Below, piece by piece: positions 33,901-45,900 of a stretch of DNA of 64,000 nt (positions are counted from its first letter, which is position 1; the number at the start of each line of letters is the position of its first letter). Source of the DNA: Pogonophryne albipinna (lineage: Eukaryota; Chordata; Actinopteri; Perciformes; Artedidraconidae); contig CM053246.1 of NCBI GenBank assembly GCA_028583405.1, positions 21,273,570-21,337,569 of the forward strand, given 5' to 3'. Below the pieces are notes generated by a model. That model did no database searches. It was given only the letters and a program-made list of their open reading frames with translations, and was not told the DNA's origin. The translations under genes and the position numbers were made by a program.

Positions 33901-36900
33901 TGAGACTTAAGTAAGAGGTGAAACAAGATCAGCATGTCAATAAAATATTTCGAAACAGATTATCAGCCTGAGGCACAAACTGTACATAGGATGTGTTGTA
34001 ACAGCAGAACATCTAAAATACATTTTCATTTATAACTGAAGCAGAAAGAAGGATTGCAATTTCATGGCCATGGTGGCTTCAGCACTAAATGTGTCTCAAT
34101 ACATGTTTACAACCTTATTCACTAGAACTGATTCTGAAGGCTAAATTCTAAATGATATACAGAGCAACATTTTCTACACATCTGTCCTAGTCTACATGTT
34201 TTGATTGATTTGTTTTCATTGACTATACTATCTTAGCACTGCCATGCGAGCCTATATTTTCTTCAGCCTTTTTTACATTTAGCATTTGCCAGCAATAACA
34301 AAATAGCTTAACACCTTTTTTCTGGTCGTATAAAATCCAAAATATTGCAAGATTATACATGAATACATTGGTTTAAGCAACCTGCACCTGAGCCTTACAA
34401 TTGAGTGTAAACTAATGTTTACCCCAACTAAATAATAATTTATATCACACATGCCTACACTTTATGATACTTACATAATCAACAAAAAAGTTAAACATTT
34501 CCAGTTGTCACACACACATATATTTATTGTCTGAACAAATGTATGAAAGGAATTTGTGTGGGGTGGATGTTGCCTGACTTGCAGTAGCATAACAGCTAAG
34601 AATGAAAAGATATTTTCATTGTGTTGCTATCACAGTTTGACAAAACAACAACACTGGAAACAACTGTCAACACAGACATATTCTAACAACGGACACAAAG
34701 ACGTAGACAGAATAAATAGACAAAGACACGGATTGACAAAAAACGGAGGAGGGTTACCTTCAGTTTTTGATTCTCCAAAGGCTGTATCCAAGGGAGGCCC
34801 AAATAAGGCTGTGGTGTCTTCAGAGAACGGTGTCTGTTGACTGCTGCAACACACACATGACATTAGGAGAGCCATTATTGTAAAGAAGGACATTTTAGGA
34901 ATGAGTAGCAAGTATAGCTGACGTGATCTGATCATGGTACAGGTAGAAAGCATTTTAACACGTCAGTATCCCCATATACACCTTTTTAAATCTGCTGAAT
35001 TTGATCTTGCTTTCACAAATGTATTATGACTTCATTTGGACAATTCTTAACATGTGGAACCATAAACTACAGCTGTTGCAAAAGTTCACCTTCAATATTT
35101 ACTACAATTACAAATCATTTTCAGTAGTTATTACAGGTTCATTGTAAGGGCTGTGCTGTGACAAAACCATGCAGTGTAGAGTAGAACAATGTTCTGTAGT
35201 AATGTAGAGTGATACAGGAGGAATATCTAAACATGCAGCTGGACCATGGCTAACGGCACTCGACAGACAACAGCCTCATGTGGACAGTAAAGTCTGGCAT
35301 CAAACAAACCACAGAAACACATGTAGAGGAAGACTATGATCACCACCATGAACACAAACAGTTATACTAGAAGAACATGCGCTTATGTCCCCGCAGCACA
35401 CAAAGCAGCACAGTGTTGTTTGGTAGATAAACACAGTGACAGTTCTGCGGATGCACTGAAGCCTCAAGAGGGCCTCCGACAAAACAAACAATGTTTGTCC
35501 CAGACATCTTATATGTTTGTGGGAAGGCAAAGGTTCGGCGAAATCTAAAACAAAATCGGGGTGTGTTTTTATGCCATTATGTTAGAACTAACGCATCAGA
35601 TAATCTCTCGGCCTTTAGTTAAGACAAGAGTATTACCTAATGTTGTTCCCTTCTTTCTATGGTAGCATGAATTTGCTATTATGTACTTTTTTCGTTAAAA
35701 CTAAAGTAACTCCACATCCCAGTTAGGGTTCCTGATCAATGAAGCTATATGACTTCAACATATAAGCCTTTATCCATATCCAGAATGTTTCAGTGATACA
35801 ACAAAGGAGATGACATTGTCAGTGGATGACATCTTAAGCATTTCAAAACTGAAAAGTGTCATGGTCCGCTGTGACTTAAATACCCAGTTCACATTAACAG
35901 GATGTATCATTGCTGGGTGGACTGACCAAACTCCCAAAAAGCACAATGATACTTGATGGGGACATTTGAGAGGCGACACTGTTGTGTGCTACATGTAATA
36001 TATTTGTAATGAAGACAAATAAATGATGACATGACATATAACTACTGTAACCTGCCAGGAATATCCCCACTAACATCACCTCCATTAGCTTGTACACTGC
36101 AGATATACTGCACATCTTTACAATAAAGGTTCATCTTTTAACAGAGCAGTAAAAATGAAGCCGGGTTAATCTGTGAATTTAGCACACAGTTTTTAATATT
36201 CTTAAAAAATAGGTAAGATTAATAGGTACCTCATACAACCCCTTTTCACAAATTCTAAATGAAATAGGTGTCTGTTGTCAGAGAAGAGTGAGGGTCATAC
36301 CTGGGGGGTTGTGGTGTTGGGGCCACAGTGGGTAGAGTTGGGATGATGCGCCTCGGTCTGGCAATCTCTTCCCCTGGAACTACAATTAAATATGTTTACC
36401 ACATGTGTTCTCGATCACATTCTCTGTAATTCACCATGTTTAAATATGTACGTGTCCTAAGGTGCAACAAGATTGATACTCACTGGATGTGTTCCTTTTC
36501 AAACCCTGAAACATGAACAAATTACAGTAAAATGTAAAAAATAAAGACACAAAATAGCAACAGTCACGCACAAGTACAACGTTGTAATAATTCCAACAAT
36601 ATAACGGTCTTTAATGTAACTAGAATCAGTATCCTACATACTGTAGCCCCATTTAAGCAAAGAACGCCGCAAATTCACAGAAAACATAACATATAGTTGA
36701 ATGGCAGATCAAAGACACATTTATTTTGATATAAAAAGCCACATAGGTTTTAAAAGAACATTGATGTAGGTTCTACAGTGTTGAAGGTCAGAGAGGGAAC
36801 TACAGCCTCAGGTTGACTTAATCTGATGAGACTACCTGACCAGCTACATGCTACACAGGCATTACTAATACACACACAGGAAACTGGTACAGGAAGGGTT

Positions 36901-39900
36901 GTTCTAAAGGAATAACTTTTTAGACAGCAGAGAAATAAGAAGAAATAAAGGGTACAATAAAGGTTATCGTCTTGACACAAAAAACAGGGACACTGCAGGC
37001 CGACATGCTTTATAAAGTGATTATTTGAACACTGTATATTCAGTGAAATATGGCACAGCGAGTGCTTACAAATCCCATCAGCAGCTAACTTACATCCTAT
37101 GAAACAGGAAAGATATCTATTAGCTATAAGAGATGCAGTTTAAATTAAAGAGACCAAGGTATTCCAGTAATAATAACATTGTTACATTAGAAAATGGCAA
37201 CTGCTGCTTGCAGTGAGCCAACTGCGCTGTAAGCAGTGATTTGAGTTGTCAGAGCCAAAAATAAATATTGGAAAGCTTTCAAAACATGCTTTGAAGTCTT
37301 AAAAAGCCACCCCTGGTACTAGAGAAGGCGTGAGCCTGATAAAGTTCAAATGTGAGAAAGTAAAAAAAGGAACGAGTTCTGTTGTTGGAGAGGCAACAGC
37401 ACCATCATATTGCCTCCCCAGCTGAGATCTTAAACACCCTCGTCTTTAGGTTTGTATGAATTCACCATGTGAGGAACACAAGAGGCCAAGAAAGGCAGAT
37501 AGCAGATAAGAGCAGAGAGGAGGAGAGACAGCAGCAGATGAGAGAAGAAGACACGACGATGGGGAGTGACTGAAGTAAGACATCAAAGGGTCCAACTGTC
37601 AAAAGTGCAAATGTTCTCCCACTACAGAGACCTCGCAAGAAACCATTCAAGATCAAAACAAGGACACTACTGATCTTGAGAATCTAGGAGTATTTATTTT
37701 TTGGTGTAAATATTTATTTATTTATACCTTTAAATATTAATGTCAAAACAAATTAGTTGACAGTTTTGACCCACGCCTCAGCCACTGAACCCATCTACGA
37801 ATGTCCTGTCTTATTTAATCGAATCTAAGAACAGGGTGAGGAGCAGAAGTGTACGGGAAGTATGTGACATTATTTGTACCTAACCCCAGGGAGCGGAGGA
37901 AAAGGACACTTACCGGGCTACGTCTCTGTGACCAGCAAAAAGGAAGAGAGAAGAGACACCTGGTCAGAGAGTGACAAATCAGTAAAGCACACATCATATA
38001 TATGACGAAAAGAATAGGGGCCTGGTCGCTCAGATTGGGGGATAAGATGCAGAATTACAGAAACATCTTATTGCAGCAGAACTGAACTGTTTGGTAATCG
38101 GGTTAAGACCTGATCCTTACTTCCCAAAATCTTAAATAACCTCTCTCCTCCTTCCACTTTTTTCCCAGGTAGTGTTTCACCATGATAATGTTTTTCACTT
38201 TTTTTTTTAAATATCCCTTTACAAAGGATCTTTGTATTTCTTTGCAGATGTTCTCAACACCTCCCACTCATCTGTCTTGAAGTTAAGTGCTATTTATTGT
38301 ATTTGCTCCATTTTGTTTTGTTCCAATGAGAAATACAAACAAATACAAAGTTGTTTAGCTAGAAAAGAAGCGTTAGGTGTTAATGTAGGGTAACATACAG
38401 AACAGATGATGAGCCATGTTGGATTGAGTATTTAAGATGTTCCAACATGAAATAAAGCAAGTTATGAATTGCTTATTTAATACCAAATTGGGAAAAATTA
38501 TACCTCAGACCATCTTAACTTAAAACTTAAGATAGGAGGTGTCTGTAATCGCCGCAGGACGATAACATGTCCATAGGATTTGTGAGCATAAATGCAGGTA
38601 GTTAAATAAGTCCTGGATAATAAAGGTATAAAGAATAGCCAACTATGAACTTAAACTGATCTGTGTGTTTGTGTTTATGCTGTCATATTTTTTGTCTGTT
38701 TATGGTTAGAAAAAACAAAGGGTAAAGATTCAAGGCCTTCAGATAAATTGTGGTTTTTGCCTGAATTTTCAATGTCATCTGTGAACCTGCTGTTACTGAA
38801 TATTATCCAAATACTCTCTAATTTATATCTTCATCTCTATCCTTATTCCTTTTTATGATCATTTTTTTGTTTAAACCAATGTCATTTTTGCCGTTTAATC
38901 CTTTTAAGTTTCTTTTCATTTTCTCTTCTCTCCCATCTGCCCCTCTTTGGTCTCTTTGATTGAAATCTCTTCACCTGCCTGCGTCACCTCCGTCGCATCC
39001 ACCCTCTCTCCCCTCCATCTCTTACTCTTGTGCTTGTTCCAGTTGTGCAGTGAGCCATGAGTGATTAAAGTGATGCAACAAAGGGGTGGGACTAGCTGGT
39101 GGAAGGGATTCAATTCATTGGGTAAACTGGTGCAGGACACTGCGCAACTCTGTTCCTCATAACCAATCATCATCTCCCTGCCGTAAGTAAACAGGAAGAA
39201 CAACAGGAAGTGTTCAGAGTTAAACACAGTGACCTTTGAGCCCGCCAGGGAATCACATTGGTCTCTGCACACAGATAGTTGTTTACAAATGTGTGATATA
39301 TTTGAAATCATAAGAGCATATTATTTGTCCTGGTTATTTAAAAAAAAAATATATATATATATATATATTGCATCTCTGTTTTTGGTGCTGGAGATATAAC
39401 ACATTTTGTAACTGAGGCAGGTCATATCTGAACAGTGTAGTCTTGGCTGTAAAGTGACCGACCTAACCTAAGGGGAATCTTTGTAGAAACATAGAGCAGG
39501 CTACAGCAATGGCACATATTATACAATATGACAAATTCATTATAAAATAGGATGTTTGTCCTCAAGCTCAAGCCTTTGTTGTTAAAATGCTGGCACAAAA
39601 TAAAACAGAGAAAAATTATATGTGAAAACACAATCTCTTTTTTGTTTCCATCCTCTTAACGCCATCCCTGACCTTTTCCTCGCCTACTCTACTTCTTTTA
39701 GTTGTGACATTTGGAATGTAAAAAACTCAAACTTGACTCTAGGACCAATTAAAATCAGATTTAAGACATCTTAGTCAGTGGAAAAAACATTGCTCGAGGC
39801 AAAACAAATCAACACGTGCCATGAGAATGCTGAGTAGTCGAACACATGCACATGCATTAATGTGCCTATAAATAACACTACATTGACACACTCACACCAA

Positions 39901-42900
39901 TAATAAAGCCTTAAGTTATTACTAACTGGTCCTTTGTAGTTCTATTTTTGGCAACACACATTAGGGTTCATGAGCAAAAACTCAACATAGTAGAATCTAT
40001 CAACAAGAAAAACACACACACAACAGCATGCAAGGCAAAATGCTTACCGGACTCTTCTACAAAGGTTTGCATTATTAGAGGCAGCAAAAGAATGAGAAAT
40101 AAAGAGAAATAAAAAAAAGGGAGGGCATTCAGAAAGTAGACAGCCATCAACATCAACTGCAATCATTAATACAGACAGATGAATCTGGCGTAGTAGTATG
40201 TACTCATCACACCACCTACACATTCCCCAGTATTCCTCATACCATGATGTGAACAGCAAATCCTGGCCTAGGTTTGCTGTGAAATAAGCTGTTAACCTGC
40301 ATCAGCATGTCCCTCTTACAAGCCTGTGTATATATCCATAATTCATGCAGAATATGCAAAAATATTTCCATATAAACTAAGCTCATTCAGTCCAATAAAT
40401 AGAAAACTAAGTTTCTAGATAAGTCCAATACATCAAATCTGTCTGCTTGTCATTTTTGATATATTGATACATGCAGAAACCTAACATCAAGAGGGAATCT
40501 CAATGATATTCAAATGGGCTGTTTTGAAGTGTAGGTCTTACTTTGAAAATAACAGCCAAGACCTAAATGTTTTAGTCTGGGATAAAAGTTCTCCTGGATC
40601 ACTTCAAGGAAAAGGAAGTAAAAGGAAACAAGCAGAAAGAAGCAGTTTGCTTTTGGAGGCCTGTTTACATTTGGCCTGTCTTCCTCTTTTCATTGGGACA
40701 TTTTATTGTCAGTCCATAGCCAAGGTAACGCAAAGTAGCCAGGGACTCCGAGTGACTGAGTGACTTGTGTAATGTATGCATGAGGGTAAAGCTCTGCTCT
40801 GGCAAACGTGATGCTAATTTGAACTGGTAGAGGTGAATAAAGGTAATTGTGTAATCACGACTACAGGCCAGTCATTTTAATGTCCTGAGTTTGGTAAATA
40901 TTCAGGTGACTACATTAGATTATTTTTTAACTGATTGTTTCAGATGTCAAAAGAAAAAAGCAGCAGATTTTTAAAATAAGAAAACTGCAACCATCAAACA
41001 TTGAATTATTAGGTCACTTGTTTCAAATTTTAAGCATGAATCCATGATGAGAGTTATTCTTAATGATTTAATGTTCATCGATCGACCGATCACAAACTAC
41101 TCAACATGGCCAAAACCACTAATGTCTCGCAAACACTACCAGCATGGAACATCCTTCACACCTGATCAGGTTAACGGAGCCAGTGGGTGAACACACAGAA
41201 GCTGGATTAAATTATTGAGTCCAGAAGATCAAATGACCACAAGCTATCTCACTGTACAGCAGACTGACACACAGGTCCATTGTGCCCACTTTCCTACCTG
41301 AATTATTTAAGACGGACACTCAAGCTAACTGTCCTCACTGAAGAAGAAAGGAATTGTGGGTAAGTGAGGGAGGCCAAACCCTGTTTTGGAGTCCTAATGC
41401 TGATAACAGACAATTTGAAGGAGATGTGTGCTTTGATGTTGACTCAATAACTGAGCTGCAACACTAAACGGACTACACAAGACAACATAGCTCAAATATC
41501 AGAAGCCCCAAAAATGAGCCGTGTGGAACTAAAACTATCATATCAAACAGCTGAACTGACTCAAAAATACAGGGAGATGGATTCGTAATCAGTCTAAGGC
41601 TCAAACCAGACATACATAATGACATATTGTTGCATACTGGCTTCTTATAACCAAGGAGTTATGTTGTCATAAAAAAGGCCCAACAAAACAATAAATTAAG
41701 CAAAACGAAACAGTCGGATAAAGTAGAATACAAATGTACAAAAGGAGGTTTAGCTCAGCAGAAACTAGAAAGACATGCACTGAAAAATCTTTACAAACAA
41801 AATATATCATGATATAATGCAGTTAAAGGGAGAAGAAGCTAAAGTGATTAGCACATGCACTTAACATCCATCTTAACACAGGAGTGTGTTAATATGATAT
41901 CACCCCAATTCTGGCTTCATTGCACTGGCTTCCAGTTCGGTTCAGAATAGATTTTAAACTCTTTATTTGTTTTTAAAGCCCTAAATGGGCTGGCTCCTGC
42001 CTATATAGCCGAACTCCTCCATCGCTACACCCCAGGCAGAGCCTTAAGGTCGGCTGATCAGCTGCTGTTGATAGTGCCTAAGACCAGGCTTAAAACCCGA
42101 GGGCATCGAGCTTTTGCAGCGGCTGGCCCCAGGCTCTGGAATACTTTGCCCCTCCATGTGAGGTCGGCCCAGACCCTGAGGTTTTTTAAATCAACACTTA
42201 AAACTCACTTTTTCTCTCTGGCTTTTGTTTAATTATCTATTTATTCATTTATTCATTTAGTTATTTATTTATTCATTTAGTTCTTTATTTTAATATTTAT
42301 AACATAACATAGGATTTCATAAAGTATTTTTAAAATAGTTTATACATTATTCGAATATAGGAATAGTAGATAGGATTACTTAAAATATAGTACGTTATAT
42401 TTCATATTTTTTCCCTTTAGACCCTTGCGGTTTATTCTTAAAAACCCTTACCCTTACCCACCCCCCATTTTCCCTCTGCTGGTCTATGGCCTTGTAGAGG
42501 GTAACGGGGTACAGAGTCGCTTAGATAAGCGGGGTAGTGCATCTGACGAAGAGGTTGTTGTGCTCCCTATCTCTGTTTCTTATCCTATATCTAATAGAAC
42601 TGCTCGGGTCTTGATAGATTCAGTGGGGAAGTTCATGAGATCTTTCTAGAGGGTTATCAAGAATAACTTTGATCCAATGACCTTTTCCCTCTCTGTCTGT
42701 GTCTGTGTATTCTCTTGTTCCGATTAACCCAGCCAAATCTTTTTTCTTGTTTTGTATCTATATCTACGCCGGGATCCGGAGTCGAGGCTGATCCTCTTGC
42801 TGTAGTCCTGTGTCTTGGATCCTCTATCCTGAGTTCTGGATGAAGTCGTGGACTTCGGGTCATGGCTGAACCTGTCTCTGCGGTCCTGCCTTGGGTCTCG

Positions 42901-45900
42901 TCATGCTGCTTCCCTGATGGCTTCCACAGGATTGTAGCTGACATCCTCGTGGATTCATCTTCTTATTACAGACACATGCATTTCCCAACATTCGGTCTAT
43001 ATGCTGTAAAATGCATTATCTCTTCGATTTACACACGGCATCTATTGCACGTCTGTCCGTCCCGGGAGAGGGATCCCTCCTCTGTTGCTCTCCCTGAGGT
43101 TTCTCCCATGTTCCCCTTAAACTGTGGGTTTTCTCTGGAAGTTTTTCCTTGTACGATGTGAGGGTCTAAGGACAGAGGCTGTCGTTTTTCTCATACTGAT
43201 ATTCTGAACAATCTGTGCTGTTGTATTTGCTGTAAAGTGTCTCTACTGTAGGCTATTTTTATTATATGTACAGCACTTTGGCTCGACCAAAAATTGTTTA
43301 TAAATGTGCTATATAAATAAAACTTGATTTGATTTGATGAAAGCCAGCAGTGAGGTCAGAGCTACTCACCATAGGAGACGGGGACAGGGCGATGTTGCCT
43401 ATGGAGGCTTTGAGCTCGTCGACCGAGGGTACCGCCACGACATGATTTGACGGCAGCGGCTTGATCTTGATTTTGAATTTTTTCCTGTGGTCCTCCTCTC
43501 CTTCCGACTCATCAGAGGAAAAGAAGTGTGTCTTTTTGGTGGTGGGCGGTGGTGCAGAGTCAAGGAAAAAGCAAAGTTCCCTACCTTAAAACTGTCCAGG
43601 ATTTACATGACCCAAATCACAATTTAATTGATATGTTTTTGTAATTTAACTTTGTTTATTTTCACGTTAGTATTCCATATTCCTAATCATTGTCCATACT
43701 TGTATTTTAATGTTTAAATTATTGTCCTCCTGCTACAGAAACAAAAACAACCTCTTTGCAATTCTAGACAAGACCTAATACAAATATTGACTTCATTTTG
43801 GTGCCCACAGGCTGATAGTGTCTCTAAATCAAATACAATTTTCAACCCACTGAGGAGCTAATTGCAAAGTGATGAATACAGTATTGCCAGCATAACAAAC
43901 AGAGCATCACCTCTGCTCAATATGAGCTGGCAGGCTGGTTAATCAGTGCATTGATCAGAGTGATATTTCCACGCTTCAGACAGGGGGTATGAGGCTTTTC
44001 TCAAACACTAATCTATGACTTCCTGTTGGAGTCTGATACACCAATGACTCATTGTAACAGTGTTACATGCTGCTCCTTCTAACTGATCTAGATCTTTGTT
44101 AATTCAATGTTTTTAAGCTTTGATAAGGACTCAAAACACATCCTCATCACTCTATTTCAAGTAGTGTTTTTTGACTTTGGAGATCCCTGTGAAACACAAG
44201 GAAATTATTTTTTAGATGCGACTCCACTGATTTGGAAACTCCAGCAGAATAGAGAGGTGAAGTCCCTCCCCTTCCGGGGGACCTCCATGGGACCTTATTT
44301 CGGAAAAAGTATGTATTGAAGTCAATGGAGAGAGAAAGATTATCTTTTCGATCCCATTTGAATTGTGCCACGAATTACACGTATGATGTTTGTCAATTTA
44401 AAAGATAATTTTGCAAGTCAAAAAAACATGTCATCATCATATGTGTAATTCATGGCACAATTCAAACGGGATCGAAAGATACGTTTTCTCTCTCCATTGA
44501 CTTCAATACATAATTTTTCCGAAATAAGGTCCCATGGGGCGGAAGTAGATGGGCGTGACTTCGCCACTCTATCGGAGAGAATGAGATTTACTACGCAAAC
44601 TGATGTCAGTAGACTTAGTTCACAAATCCCGTACTAACAATGGAAGCGACCCACTTTTGTGACCCAACATAGCTTGGCTAGAAAATTAGACAAATTGATT
44701 GTGTCAAATGACAAATGAAGCAGTGCAGAGGATATCTCCCTCTTCGGACTCCTCCTCAGGTCTGAGGCTGTAGCCTTCGTCGTCCACCTCAGGAGAGTTC
44801 TGGAACACAAAGTATAAATCTCTTTAGATGTTTGTTGGATGTTTTGAGTTACACGCTGCAATGAATTTAGTTGTATGCCGATAAAATACTAACAGACAAA
44901 TAGCAGTTGGTTCAAGGAGTAACACAAGTTAATTAGGCATGAAACATGACCAAGTGCATATTGATAATGTCATAATCTCTAGCTAAAATCCATGTGAGAA
45001 TATCAAACATTCAACCAGATATACAGTGCTACAGTATGTGGAACTACTTTTAAACATGCTTTGTCCACATTTAGTCAATAACACATTTTACAATAATATG
45101 GATAAACACTGTAAGGTCAATCAATGCAGATGAAAACAAAGCAGCAGTCGTGGAAACCAAGCTAAAAAGCTGTTTAGAATTACCATAAAATAATTGTCCC
45201 ATTACTTACATATCTTTCCCAGTCAATATCTTCGTAGAAGCCATTAAGGGCCCCGTTAGCCTTTTTCTGAGACTGAGAGGAGAGAGAAACTTTGATTAAA
45301 ACCCCAGCAGACAGAGAAGGTACAGTATATTCTGTGCCATAACTGGATGTGTGTCTTTGTTAGCTACTATTTAAGGAAACTACGGCGTAGCTAATACCGG
45401 CCTATAAACCCTGATCCTGTGTACTCTGGCTGTCATGTGAGACTGTTCCACAGTCGTCCTCTCACAGGCCCTAATTTGTTCCCCGTTTCATCCGCATGGT
45501 CACTAATTACCTAATAATGGCGATGATTAGTGTTATTATCCAACATGATGCAAATTGTCCAATAGTGCTGGATAATATTTCAGGACGTTGGTCTTTTCAA
45601 GCTTCACCAAAGGGCTCTTTAGTTTGGTGCGTTTTTTGCTAATAAAAAGATAGTCAAAACAGCAACACTGAACGACACTTGAGTTTAAGAACGTACACTG
45701 ATGCCTATAACCAGCCTAATCTCTAAACTCTAGTCTAGACTTAACTAGAAATTCATCTAATTAAAAAGGACTAGGGACTAGGGTTCAGTACCGATTCAAC
45801 TTCCTGGGGTTCCTGGCAAGTATAAAGAACACAGAAAATAAAATGAACCTCACAATTAGCAGACTTGATTTCCTCCAGTAATATTCATGTCGAATTAAAG

